NCBI RefSeq assembly: GCF_000146165.2
Contig: NC_004347.2
Span: forward strand, 1,550,001-1,614,000
Direction: 5' to 3'
Source of the DNA: Shewanella oneidensis MR-1
GTDB lineage: Bacteria > Pseudomonadota > Gammaproteobacteria > Enterobacterales > Shewanellaceae
Length of the DNA: 64,000 bases
Position numbers and translations under genes: made by a program. Within the stretch, counting starts at the first letter, position 1, and every line of letters starts with the position of its first letter. Below, piece by piece: positions 1 through 7,950 of this stretch. Under the pieces are notes generated by a model that was given only the letters and a program-made list of their open reading frames with translations, made no database searches and had not been told where the DNA came from.

Positions 1-1
1 A

Positions 2-928
2 GTGTTTGCTTTTGTTGAGGAAAGATTCTGTCTTCAAGCGGGTACTATCAAATGTACTTGCTTGATTGAGACGCTGCCTGCGGTGTTTGAAATGGATGAA
101 ATTCTTTATGAGTTGCGCTCCAACATTGTCGCACTCAACTGTGGCCGTTGGGATTATATCTTCAGCTATATCAAAACGTTAAAACGTCATGGCGATCGTG
201 TGTTACCGGACCGCCAAGCGGTGACTATGGATACGCCTTTTTTAAGTGCTTACTCCAGACTGTTGATCAAAACCTGCCATAAACGTGGCGCGTTAGCGAT
301 GGGCGGCATGGCTGCCTTTATTCCAGCAAAAGATCCTGCGCAGAACGAAGCTGTGTTGCAGCGGGTTCGAAAGGATAAAGAGCTCGAAGCCCGTAATGGC
401 CACGATGGTACTTGGGTTGCGCATCCCGGTCTGGCGGATACGGCCATGGGGATTTTTAACGAGTATATCGGCCAAGACCATCAAAACCAATTACACATTA
501 CCCGCGATGTAGACGCTCCGATTTTAGCCGCTGAGTTATTAAAAACCTGCGATGGCGAGCGCACCGAGCAAGGCATGCGCCTAAATATTCGCATCGCGCT
601 GCAATATCTGGAGGCATGGATCAGTGGCAACGGTTGTGTGCCGATTTACGGATTAATGGAAGATGCGGCAACCGCTGAAATCTCCCGCGCCTCGATTTGG
701 CAATGGATCCAACATGGTAAGTCACTCTCCAATGGCAAACTTGTTACTAAACAATTGTTTAAAGACATGCTGGTAGAAGAGTTGGCTAATGTGAAAAAAG
801 AAGTGGGCAGCGACAGATTTACCCACGGCAAATTTACCCAAGCAGCGGTATTGCTTGAGGATATTACCACTTCTGATGAGTTGGTCGACTTCTTAACCTT
901 ACCCGGTTACGAGATGCTAACTGCTTAA
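2..928 (+). CDS. aceB: malate synthase A, C-terminal part (5' end outside window)
   Basis: Catalyses acetyl-CoA + glyoxylate to malate, the second step of the glyoxylate shunt, in the cytoplasm. The frame is open from the first bases, so this is the last ~308 residues of a protein of roughly 530-550. Visible are the malate synthase signature-like NCGRWDYIFSYIKTLKRH (~residues 47-64 of the fragment), the conserved KDPAQNEAV region and the helical C-terminal domain with YLEAWISGNGCVPIYGLMED. It is followed 134 bp downstream by isocitrate lyase in the same direction, the usual aceB-aceA pairing. The internal ATGs are not starts. The assignment is confident; the N-terminal length cannot be judged. 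Confidence 0.95.
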   Translation: MFAFVEERFCLQAGTIKCTCLIETLPAVFEMDEILYELRSNIVALNCGRWDYIFSYIKTLKRHGDRVLPDRQAVTMDTPFLSAYSRLLIKTCHKRGALAMGGMAAFIPAKDPAQNEAVLQRVRKDKELEARNGHDGTWVAHPGLADTAMGIFNEYIGQDHQNQLHITRDVDAPILAAELLKTCDGERTEQGMRLNIRIALQYLEAWISGNGCVPIYGLMEDAATAEISRASIWQWIQHGKSLSNGKLVTKQLFKDMLVEELANVKKEVGSDRFTHGKFTQAAVLLEDITTSDELVDFLTLPGYEMLTA

Positions 929-1062
929 TTGTAAATGCGTTAACACTTAATGCGTCCTATGGAATGCGTTATGGCGGTGGAACCGTCAATTAAACCAATG
1001 GGCAGAGTGGCGCTGTGGGGCAGCGTCACTTGCTACAACACCACACAGAAAGGAGTGACACT

Positions 1063-2385
1063 ATGACTAAGGCAACACAGACTTCACGTCAGGCGCAGAT
1101 TGACGCGATCAAAAAAGATTGGGCAGAGAATCCACGTTGGAAAAACGTCCGTCGTCCATACACTGCAGAAGAAGTTGTGGCACTTCGTGGTTCAATCGTA
1201 CCCGAAAACACCATTGCCAAGCGTGGTGCAGCTAAATTGTGGGATCTCGTTAACGGTGGCTCGAAGAAAGGTTATGTGAACTCGTTAGGCGCGCTGACTG
1301 GCGGCCAAGCGGTACAGCAAGCTAAAGCGGGTATTGAAGCCATTTATCTGTCTGGTTGGCAAGTGGCGGCCGACGCTAACTTAGCTGGCACCATGTACCC
1401 AGATCAATCCTTATACCCAGCAAACTCAGTACCTGCTGTCGTATCACGTATTAATAACTCCTTCCGCCGCGCTGACCAAATCCAGTGGAGCAACGGTGTC
1501 AATCCTGAAGATGAAAACTTTGTCGATTATTTCCTGCCGATTATTGCCGATGCGGAAGCAGGTTTTGGTGGCGTACTGAATGCGTTCGAGTTAATGAAGT
1601 CGATGATCGACGCAGGCGCCGCTGGTGTGCACTTTGAGGACCAATTAGCCTCAGTGAAAAAGTGCGGTCATATGGGCGGTAAAGTATTAGTACCAACCCA
1701 AGAAGCGGTACAAAAATTGGTTGCAGCGCGCCTTGCTGCTGACGTGAGCGGTGTTGAAACCTTAGTGATTGCCCGTACCGATGCGAACGCGGCGGATCTG
1801 CTGACCTCTGATTGCGACCCATATGACCGTGATTTTGTCACTGGCGAGCGTACCAACGAAGGTTTCTATCGCGTTAACGCAGGTCTCGACCAAGCAATTT
1901 CTCGCGGTCTCGCTTACGCCCCTTATGCAGATTTAATTTGGTGTGAAACTGCTAAGCCAGATTTAGAAGAAGCGCGCCGTTTTGCGGAAGCTATCCATGC
2001 TCAGTACCCAGATCAATTACTGGCCTATAACTGCTCACCTTCGTTCAACTGGAAGAAAAACCTGGACGACGCCACGATTGCACGCTTCCAACAAGCGCTG
2101 TCAGACATGGGCTACAAGTACCAGTTCATCACTTTAGCGGGCATCCATAACATGTGGTACAACATGTTTGACCTGGCTTACGATTATGCTCGTGGTGAAG
2201 GTATGAAGCATTATGTTGAGAAAGTTCAAGAAGTTGAGTTTGCGGCAGCGAAGAAAGGTTACACCTTCGTGGCGCATCAACAGGAAGTGGGCACAGGTTA
2301 TTTCGACCAAGTGACTACGGTTATCCAAGGCGGCCATTCATCAGTGACTGCACTGACGGGCTCTACCGAAGAAGAGCAGTTTTAA
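1063..2385 (+). CDS. aceA: isocitrate lyase
   Basis: Splits isocitrate into glyoxylate and succinate, the first step of the glyoxylate shunt. The protein is 440 residues, close to the family norm (~434). The catalytic KKCGH motif lies at ~199-203 with Cys201, and the metal-binding region [26 protein letters not shown] has a conserved FEDQ. The ATG at 1063 is chosen because AGGAG sits 7 bases upstream; the frame stays open further upstream but that stretch is not family sequence. It lies 134 bp after aceB with no terminator between, so co-transcription is likely, and two hairpin terminators follow it. Confidence 0.96.
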   Translation: MTKATQTSRQAQIDAIKKDWAENPRWKNVRRPYTAEEVVALRGSIVPENTIAKRGAAKLWDLVNGGSKKGYVNSLGALTGGQAVQQAKAGIEAIYLSGWQVAADANLAGTMYPDQSLYPANSVPAVVSRINNSFRRADQIQWSNGVNPEDENFVDYFLPIIADAEAGFGGVLNAFELMKSMIDAGAAGVHFEDQLASVKKCGHMGGKVLVPTQEAVQKLVAARLAADVSGVETLVIARTDANAADLLTSDCDPYDRDFVTGERTNEGFYRVNAGLDQAISRGLAYAPYADLIWCETAKPDLEEARRFAEAIHAQYPDQLLAYNCSPSFNWKKNLDDATIARFQQALSDMGYKYQFITLAGIHNMWYNMFDLAYDYARGEGMKHYVEKVQEVEFAAAKKGYTFVAHQQEVGTGYFDQVTTVIQGGHSSVTALTGSTEEEQF

Positions 2386-2460
2386 GCCAACCATGTTGTT
2401 GTTTTACCCGTGAGATGTTGTACCTGTAAACCCTGTGTTTAGCTGCATTGCAGCTGTTGT

Positions 2461-2500
2461 CCCCGTGCAGTTCTCCTACATGTGCTGCACGGGTTTTTAA
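2461..2500 (+). terminator. Rho-independent terminator after aceA
   Basis: A nine-base GC-rich stem (CCCGTGCAG pairing with CTGCACGGG) with a 13-base loop is followed by TTTTT. It lies 75 bp after the aceA stop and fits termination of the aceBA transcript. Confidence 0.85.
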
Positions 2501-2556
2501 GTCAACTCTTGTGACTTAACTTCCTACCCAGTCAATACTTTGCTTGCCTGTGCTTG

Positions 2557-2582
2557 GCGACTCTCTGAGTCGCTATTTTTTT
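2557..2582 (+). terminator. second terminator-like hairpin downstream of aceA
   Basis: GCGACT pairs with AGTCGC over a short loop and is followed by TATTTTTTT. It is probably a backup terminator for aceBA, just before the MITE-like repeat. Confidence 0.6.
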
Positions 2583-2588
2583 ATCATT

Positions 2589-2867
2589 ATACCAATCACA
2601 TTAAATATCTAATCAGTTCAGAGCCTCACAGGCATTTCAATCCAAGGCGCATTGACGCAGAAATGGTTATTCCCTTTTAAGTCAATGCAACACCGGAGTG
2701 GGATGCCTGTGTGGCTCCCAAAGGGCGGCTGATGTTCACTGTATGGCAACGCGCTTTATACTGCGTTTAAGGCTTTCGACAGAACACCGCTATGCCTTCA
2801 AGCCTTCGCCTTGTCTAAAGCGCGTAGAATTCCCGCTGAATGAGCAGATATTTAATACGATTGGTAT
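2589..2867. repeat. MITE-like element, 279 bp, with 22-bp terminal inverted repeats
   Basis: The ends read ATACCAATCACATTAAATATCT and, as the reverse complement of the right end, ATACCAATCGTATTAAATATCT (20 of 22 identical). A shorter relative lies in the opposite orientation at 27958-28075, sharing both termini and an internal block around GCTTTAGACAAGGCGAAGGC. No coding capacity is credible; an 80-codon open frame starting at 2698 lies mostly inside the element. This looks like a dispersed non-autonomous repeat. Confidence 0.8.
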
Positions 2868-3034
2868 TATACCTTTGATGTTTGTGGTGCAACGCTGGCT
2901 CGAGTTGGTGCAAATTTTTAAAAGTTTTACAAAGACATAATGCTATCTGATTATTATTTAATGGTTATTTGTCTTGGCCTAAATAATGCTGTGAATTGGT
3001 TGTAAAACTTGGCATTCACAGTGAGGTTACCGTC

Positions 3035-3403
3035 ATGAAATATTACAGTCGTCGTTTAGTCAAACCTGAGCATTTAAATCCTGCAAATACCCTTTTTGGC
3101 GGCCAGTTACTGAGCTGGATTGACGAAGAAGCCGCTATTTTTGCCGCCTGCCAGATGAAGACTACGAGTCATGTGACTAAGTTGATTTCGGAAATCAATT
3201 TTATGACACCAGCGCGTCAAGGGGATGTATTGGAATTTGGCTTGGAGCTTGTCAGCCTAGGGCACAGTTCAATTACGGTCAGCTGCCAAGTGCGTAATAA
3301 AATGACGCAAGCGCCGGTGGTGAGTATCGATAAGATGGTGTTTGTAAACGTGAATGCACAAGGGTTACCAGTCCCCCATGGTATTTGCGCTAATGCGGCA
3401 TAA
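3035..3403 (+). CDS. hotdog-fold acyl-CoA thioesterase
   Basis: A predicted cytoplasmic acyl-CoA hydrolase of 122 residues with a single hotdog domain. The segment NPANTLFGGQLLSWIDEEAA (~residues 14-33) matches the N-terminal helix of the YciA/BACH-type family, with the Asn and the acidic Asp expected near the active site, and EINFMTPARQGDVLEF is the following strand region. The ATG at 3035 is preceded by GAGG at 8 bases. It is monocistronic between the MITE-like repeat and a hairpin at 3441. The substrate cannot be inferred from sequence; the fold call is firm, the exact subfamily is not. Confidence 0.8.
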   Translation: MKYYSRRLVKPEHLNPANTLFGGQLLSWIDEEAAIFAACQMKTTSHVTKLISEINFMTPARQGDVLEFGLELVSLGHSSITVSCQVRNKMTQAPVVSIDKMVFVNVNAQGLPVPHGICANAA

Positions 3404-3440
3404 TGCCTTGAGCTTGATAAGACCTTTAGCTTGTTAAGAC

Positions 3441-3464
3441 AGAGTGACGCACTGGCGTCACTCT
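3441..3464. terminator. perfect 10-bp hairpin between convergent genes
   Basis: AGAGTGACGC and GCGTCACTCT flank a 4-base loop. The stop codon of the minus-strand lipoprotein lies inside the right arm. There is no clear T tract on either side, so this is a possible bidirectional terminator or a transcript-end structure. Confidence 0.45.
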
Positions 3465-3670
3465 GAGTCCTTCGTCAAATCTTCTTTTACCGATTTAACT
3501 GCATCCCGCGAGGCATGGCCAATGGCTTTGGTGGTGTCACGGGTAGCGTGGCCAATTTCTTTGGTGACATCCTTAGTGGTTGTGCCGATGGCGCGTCCGG
3601 CATCTTTTAAATCAGCGCAGGCTGTTGTCGCAAGTAGCAGTGGCAGTATAAGGAGTGTGGTTTTTTTCAT
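3458..3670 (-). CDS. small predicted lipoprotein with amphipathic repeats
   Basis: A 70-residue exported protein. The N-terminus MKKTTLLILPLLLATTAC is a short signal sequence ending in a lipobox-like TTAC, so lipidation at Cys18 is plausible although the -3 residue is Thr rather than Leu. The mature part carries near-repeats of about 11 residues (IGTTTKDVTKE, IGHATRDTTKA, IGHASRDAVKS), a pattern suggesting one amphipathic helix. The ATG at 3670 is preferred over one nine bases upstream because AGGAT lies at the right spacing. The size and pattern are entericidin-like, but I do not claim that function. Confidence 0.65.
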   Translation of the reverse strand: MKKTTLLILPLLLATTACADLKDAGRAIGTTTKDVTKEIGHATRDTTKAIGHASRDAVKSVKEDLTKDSE

Positions 3671-3782
3671 TGTAATCATCCTGAAAACTAACTTGTGCCA
3701 CGCAAGATACCAAATAGTTGCGCACTGCGCCTTAAGAATCTTGCGAATGCTATTAACCTGAGCTCAGGATAAGTAGAGCCGC

Positions 3783-3886
3783 TGAATAGGCATCTTTTCG
3801 GGCCTCTCTGCGTTGCTCTGTCTAACCATAGCCCGCTATGGCGTACGACAGAGCGCCTTGATATGCGCAAAAATCTGCACATTCAG
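3783..3886. repeat. hairpin-forming short repeat, MITE-like, 104 bp
   Basis: The terminal arms CTGAATAGGCA and TGCACATTCAG are imperfect inverted repeats. The centre holds a nested hairpin: GCTCTGTC (3815-3822) pairs with GACAGAGC (3847-3854), and inside it CCATAGC pairs with GCTATGG over two bases. No gene fits here. It resembles the short palindromic dispersed elements of Shewanella intergenic regions, but only one copy is in this window. Confidence 0.55.
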
Positions 3887-4085
3887 TCAGGAAATAGATT
3901 TTCCCTTTTTAAAATAATCATTTATGGCATTGATTTAGTTTGTTAAATTTAGATTTTTCGACACTCGTTACTCCGAGTTCAGGTTTATTACTGATGTGAA
4001 TCAAGAATGCGTTTAGCAAATATTAGCGTTAATGAGTTGAGGGTCGATTTTGTTTTGGCACAACTTGTACTGCTTTAACAAATAA

Positions 4086-4120
4086 AAAATGCCAGAACTT
4101 TTGCACTGGCATTTTTTGGA
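4086..4120 (-). terminator. terminator for the 4160-4531 gene
   Basis: AAAATGCCAG and CTGGCATTTT flank a ten-base loop, with T-rich sequence on both sides. It lies 40 bp past the stop of the minus-strand gene. Confidence 0.8.
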
Positions 4121-4159
4121 TTCGATTTGCTCGCGTTAACCGCAATTTACCAATAACAA

Positions 4160-4531
4160 TTAAGCCTGTTCGAGCTTGGCTAAACGTTGCTGATAGTCTT
4201 GAATTAGGTGCTGCATAATTTCTTCTGGCGCAGCGTCGTCGCAGCAGGTATCGAGGAAGATTTTAAAGGTGACTAGCGCATGACCATCGTTTTTAAGTCT
4301 ATCGCTTTGCATTGAAAAATAGGCTTCTTCATTTTCTGCTTTGCGTACGACAAACTTGCTGGTTTCAAAGGATTTAGTGCCTGAGAGCTCATGCCATTTG
4401 GTGATACGGTTTAGTGCAATTTCACTCGATTGGTTTAATTCGATATGGTTTAACCAACTTGCGTTATGTTCAGGATCTTTATAATGCGGACATCTAACTG
4501 TGTAGTTGTATACATGAGTAATTGCTGTCAT
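4160..4531 (-). CDS. conserved hypothetical protein, 123 aa
   Basis: I do not recognise the family. The protein is acidic and soluble, without signal peptide or membrane segments, and starts MTAITHVYNYTVRCPHYKDP. It contains two adjacent cysteines in FLDTCCDDAAPEE and a helical C-terminus (QHLIQDYQQRLAKLEQA). The start at 4531 is preferred over an ATG 42 bases upstream because AGGTAGG lies just before it. The gene stands alone, with its own terminator at 4086-4120. The codon pattern is like that of its neighbours, so it is probably a real native gene. Confidence 0.65.
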   Translation of the reverse strand: MTAITHVYNYTVRCPHYKDPEHNASWLNHIELNQSSEIALNRITKWHELSGTKSFETSKFVVRKAENEEAYFSMQSDRLKNDGHALVTFKIFLDTCCDDAAPEEIMQHLIQDYQQRLAKLEQA

Positions 4532-5102
4532 AGCGTACCTACCTGTAGAGGATATTGCTGCCATCATAGGCATCGTTTTTGAATTCGGTCAATCATTAAT
4601 TACGCTGATATCGCCTGAGATAAATCACAGTTTTTACAAGTGTTTTTATATAAAAATGAGCCAGTTAATTGATTTCCCATAGGTCTTATTTAGCATGAGT
4701 TTTTAACGAATAACTTTGGGCTATCTCTCAGTTTTGAACTCAAATTCGTTTTTGCTTAACTACTGCGCAATAAAGCACCAATTACGAATGGGGCAAAATA
4801 TAAAAGATGCTCTACGAGTAAGCCATTTAACATTAGCAAAATATGGGGGAAGTACATGCTTGGTGTGGACTGGAATGGAAAGAGGCCCATTCCTTAGAAT
4901 GGGCCTCTCAGCTGGCTTCATCTTTTGCAGGGAAAAAGCGAACTAGAGCCAGTCTAGCGGATTTGTAACAACGTGTAACCAACCAAGATCACGTTTTTGC
5001 GCTGTTTGAAAAAATTTTCGATCTGTGCGATCCCAATTGCTGAAAATTAAGGCTTGGTGGCGGTTTTATGAACGATGTAATGACTGTTTGGCGGTCTTGG
5101 CA
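4532..5102. other. 571-bp intergenic stretch with a strong unassigned hairpin
   Basis: No convincing gene was seen. At 4881-4906 GAGGCCCATTC pairs with GAATGGGCCTC over a 4-base loop, an 11-bp perfect stem without a T run. A 76-codon frame across it (4716-4946) has no ribosome site and includes the hairpin, so I do not call it. A small RNA or remnant terminator is possible. Confidence 0.4.
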
Positions 5103-5143
5103 GATAAAAGAAAAGGCCCAAACAAGTTCCCTTGTTTGGGCCG
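5103..5143 (-). terminator. terminator downstream of adhB
   Basis: GGCCCAAACAA and TTGTTTGGGCC form an 11-bp perfect stem. On the minus strand it is followed by TTTTCTTTT. It lies about 105 bp past the adhB stop. Confidence 0.8.
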
Positions 5144-5249
5144 ATCCTTATGTCATTAGCTGGCGCTAGCCGAACAACATCCTGTCAATTGGTGCGCAAA
5201 TTAGCGGGCACTAATGCTTATGCTCTATAAAGCGTATGGGCTTATAACC

Positions 5250-6398
5250 TTATAACGCGTTAGTAAAGATCTGACAGATCTCTGCATGGGTTGCCTGTTT
5301 AGGGTTTGTGAAACCACAGGCATCCTTCAATGCGTTGTCAGCCAACGTTGGAATATCTTCTGCTTTCACGCCGAGTAATGTCAGATTTTCAGGGATATTC
5401 ACCGCAACGGATAAGGTTTTAATGGCGGTGATAGCTGCAGCTGCACCTTGCTCATCGGTCATCTTCGCCACATCTACACCCATCGCTTTGGCAATATCTT
5501 TTAGGCGATGTGGCACCACTTTAGCGTTGTATTCTTGAACATGGGGTAATAATAGGGCGTTACACACACCATGGGGTAGATCGTAGAAACCGCCTAATTG
5601 GTGCGCCATGGCGTGCACATAACCTAAGCTGGCGTTGTTAAAGGCCATACCCGCTAAGAATTGCGCATAAGCCATTTGCTCACGGGCTTCAATATCTTGG
5701 CCTTGTTTTACCGCATTCACTAAGTTGCCTTGAATGAGTTCAATCGCCTTAATTGCACAGGCATCAGTAATGGGATTCGCGGCAATAGACACATAGGCTT
5801 CAACCGCATGGGTGAGCGCATCCATGCCCGTTGCTGCTGTGAGACTTGCAGGCTTTTTCAGCATCAACTCTGGATCATTTACTGAAAGTATTGGCGTGGT
5901 GTGTTTATCGACAATTGCCATTTTGATATGGCGAGCTTCGTCGGTGATGATACAGAAACGTGTCATCTCACTGGCAGTACCAGCGGTCGTGTTGATTGCC
6001 ACTAACGGCAGTTGTGGCTTAGTGGATTTGTCTAAGCCTTCGTAGTCTTTAATGCTACCGCCGTTAGTTGCCACCAGGGCGATACCTTTAGCGCAATCGT
6101 GGGGCGAGCCACCACCTAATGAAATCACGAAATCACATTGATTGGCTTTTAACAGCGCAAGACCTGCTTCAACGTTACCAACCGTTGGGTTAGGTTGTAC
6201 GCCATCAAATACGGTTGATGTAATGCCATTCTGGCCGAGTTTTTCGGCCACTTCACCGACCAGACCAATATTGACTAAAGGTTTATCCGTTACGATAAGC
6301 GCGCGCTTAAAGCCTAAGGTTTTGATATCACCAATAGCATCATCTACAGCGCCTTTGCCTAGTACGTTGACGGAAGGAATAAAAAATTTAGCAGCCAT
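5250..6398 (-). CDS. adhB: iron-dependent alcohol dehydrogenase
   Basis: A group III (Fe-ADH) NAD(P)-dependent alcohol dehydrogenase of 382 residues, interconverting short-chain alcohols and aldehydes in the cytoplasm. The nucleotide-binding [11 protein letters not shown] is at 95-105. The metal ligands are all present at family spacing: Asp193 and His197 ([11 protein letters not shown]), His262 and His276 (LPHGVCNA), plus the catalytic-site His266. It resembles Zymomonas AdhB and FucO; ethanol is the likely but unproven substrate. The ATG has GGTGG a few bases upstream. A Crp/Fnr-like palindrome lies about 80 bp upstream (6474-6489). Confidence 0.92.
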   Translation of the reverse strand: MAAKFFIPSVNVLGKGAVDDAIGDIKTLGFKRALIVTDKPLVNIGLVGEVAEKLGQNGITSTVFDGVQPNPTVGNVEAGLALLKANQCDFVISLGGGSPHDCAKGIALVATNGGSIKDYEGLDKSTKPQLPLVAINTTAGTASEMTRFCIITDEARHIKMAIVDKHTTPILSVNDPELMLKKPASLTAATGMDALTHAVEAYVSIAANPITDACAIKAIELIQGNLVNAVKQGQDIEAREQMAYAQFLAGMAFNNASLGYVHAMAHQLGGFYDLPHGVCNALLLPHVQEYNAKVVPHRLKDIAKAMGVDVAKMTDEQGAAAAITAIKTLSVAVNIPENLTLLGVKAEDIPTLADNALKDACGFTNPKQATHAEICQIFTNAL

Positions 6399-6473
6399 AT
6401 GTCCACCTATTTGCTTGTATATTAAATTTGTTTCTTTCTAGTGACCAAACTACCAATTAAGGGGTAGCCAAGT

Positions 6474-6489
6474 TGTGATCTAGATCGGT
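6474..6489 (-). promoter_or_regulatory. candidate Crp/Fnr-type site upstream of adhB
   Basis: TGTGATCTAGATCGGT has a perfect inner palindrome GATCTAGATC and one good Crp half-site, TGTGA; the right half is poor. The same core TGATCTAGATC occurs upstream of lldP at 48900. The location about 80 bp before adhB fits regulation of a fermentative or anaerobic gene. Confidence 0.45.
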
Positions 6490-6757
6490 TTAGGTAGATT
6501 CCTGAGGTGAAATTCCCACTAAAGTTGGAACTAGATAACTAAATAATGAACTTTTATGACAGAGATTAAGGTTTGCATACGCTATGTTTTTGAAGGCTTT
6601 TTTCAGCTTTTGCTTGTTTAGCGATGCGAAGATAGATTGGCGATAATCTGGACATATTGCAGCTAATGATGGGCGCAGATGAAATGGATGCGGGGCCCAT
6701 GCCTTTAGTTGGTAACATCCAAGGAGGTGAATCATCCCTTCATACTATCACAGCACC
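6490..6757. other. intergenic stretch, nothing assigned
   Basis: Between the adhB promoter side and the cyclophilin terminator I see no credible gene. An 81-codon minus-strand frame lacks a ribosome site and family-like sequence. A short string GGTGAAATTCCC at 6506 recalls FMN riboswitches, but the rest of that fold is absent. Confidence 0.4.
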
Positions 6758-6790
6758 AAAAAGCACTGAATATCCAGTGCTTTTTAGCTT
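6758..6790 (-). terminator. terminator for the cyclophilin gene
   Basis: AAAAAGCACTG and CAGTGCTTTTT flank a 6-base loop just past the minus-strand stop at 6811. It is symmetrical and could act in both directions. Confidence 0.8.
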
Positions 6791-6810
6791 TTGTTCAGTT
6801 TGATTAAGCA

Positions 6811-7443
6811 CTAAGCAGCGGGGCAGGTGGTCTCCTTCACGCTATTAATCAAAATCTCTTTTACGGGGGTGTCGCTAAAGCCGTTGCTCGTTTTAGTCGG
6901 CACAATACTGATTTGGTCAGCGACATCCATGCCTTCAACCACTTTGCCAAACACGGCATAGCCATAGCTGCTCGCTGAAGCATCGAGCTGCGGATTATCT
7001 AACACATTGATAAAGAATTGCGATGTGGCGGAATCCGAAACTGGAGTGCGCGCCATGGCGATAGTGCCACGTTTATTACTGATACCGACAGATGCTTCAT
7101 TTTTAATAGGGGCGTTCGTAGGTTTGCTTTGTAATCCCGTGGTAAAGCCCCCGCCTTGGATCATAAAGTTATTGATGGTTCTGTGGAATAAGGTGCCGTT
7201 ATAAAAAGACTTATCGACATATTGTTTGAAGTTTTTACCAGTAATGGGGGTATTAGTGAGATCGATGGCAAGGGTGATATCTCCCTTCGTCGTGCTCATT
7301 AAGTAGCACACATCGGCGGCTAACGTGGGAGGCGTTGGATCAGGTGTGGGGATAGAAGGGGTTTGCTCATCGCCACTGCCATCGCAGGCACTGAGGGCTA
7401 AGCTCAAACTGCTGGCTAATATCAGTCCCGTCATGCTTTTCAT
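6811..7443 (-). CDS. cyclophilin-type peptidyl-prolyl isomerase, lipoprotein
   Basis: A predicted exported prolyl cis-trans isomerase of 210 residues. The N-terminus MKSMTGLILASSLSLALSAC is a lipoprotein signal with lipobox LSAC (Cys20), followed by a Pro/Thr-rich linker (~25-40). The cyclophilin domain covers ~45-205: FHRTINNFMIQGGGF, GTIAMARTPVSDSATSQFFI and YAVFGKVVEGMDV are the standard signature stretches, with the active-site Arg, Phe and Gln present. It is probably anchored to the outer membrane facing the periplasm. AAGGAA lies upstream of the ATG. It stands alone, divergent from the glycogen operon. Confidence 0.88.
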   Translation of the reverse strand: MKSMTGLILASSLSLALSACDGSGDEQTPSIPTPDPTPPTLAADVCYLMSTTKGDITLAIDLTNTPITGKNFKQYVDKSFYNGTLFHRTINNFMIQGGGFTTGLQSKPTNAPIKNEASVGISNKRGTIAMARTPVSDSATSQFFINVLDNPQLDASASSYGYAVFGKVVEGMDVADQISIVPTKTSNGFSDTPVKEILINSVKETTCPAA

Positions 7444-7845
7444 CTGAATTTCCTTATTGATTGCGCACCATCAGCCCAGCGACACACCTTGCTCGAATGT
7501 GTTGGGTAAGGTGATGGAATGTTGCTATTTGGTATTGTTTTTGTTTTGTGCGCGAATAGTGGCGAGGTGTGAAGAGAAGTTCAAGATGAAAAATGCTATT
7601 GATACAAAGTGTTGCAGCTAAACGATGATGACTTTCTCGCACTGCTAAGACAGGCCTAAGCCAAAAATTCGGGAGGTCGAGATAAAGCCTGCTCCTATAT
7701 TTGTTTGCGCCATTTAAGCGCGTTGCACCTTTTTTAACCATGTCCTGCTTCAATCTTGTGCATTTGGATTGAGCTATAGATGAGAAAGCATTGGCTTTTA
7801 CTTCGATGCTTTTTATTCAACATGCTGATTTATAAATTTTATTTG
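7444..7845. other. divergent intergenic region between cyclophilin and glycogen operon
   Basis: It must contain the promoters for both directions. The AT-rich segment 7800-7845 is the likely malQ promoter area. A 99-codon minus-strand frame (7454-7753) shows no family-like sequence and was not called. Confidence 0.4.
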
Positions 7846-7889
7846 TTGTCATCTGGCTGACATAAATCTGTCTTCAAGCTGTTATTTTG
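7846..7889 (+). promoter_or_regulatory. four tandem 11-bp repeats resembling PhoB boxes, upstream of malQ
   Basis: Consecutive 11-mers TTGTCATCTGG, CTGACATAAAT, CTGTCTTCAAG and CTGTTATTTTG start at 7846, 7857, 7868 and 7879 with exact 11-bp phasing. The PhoB box of enterics is two 11-bp units of the type CTGTCATAAAT, and the middle pair here (CTGACATAAATCTGTC) is close to that. The block ends 61 bp before the malQ start, a normal activator distance. Phosphate-starvation control of glycogen genes is inferred. Confidence 0.55.
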
Positions 7890-7950
7890 GGCTGGCATGG
7901 TTACTGCCTATCTTAGGCTATGGATGAGCGGTTGCGGGAGCGACAAAAAT

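Noticed and set aside
2698..2940. 80-codon open frame on the plus strand
   Set aside because: It lies largely inside the MITE-like element, has no ribosome site, and the translated sequence follows the repeat rather than a protein family.
4716..4946. 76-codon open frame on the plus strand
   Set aside because: It spans the perfect hairpin at 4881-4906, lacks a start signal and has no protein-like features.
6506..6517. GGTGAAATTCCC, resembling part of an FMN riboswitch
   Set aside because: The other conserved helices of the element are absent and no plus-strand gene follows for more than 1.4 kb.
7454..7753. 99-codon minus-strand frame upstream of the cyclophilin gene
   Set aside because: It has no ribosome site and lies in the divergent promoter region; its sequence shows no domain pattern.
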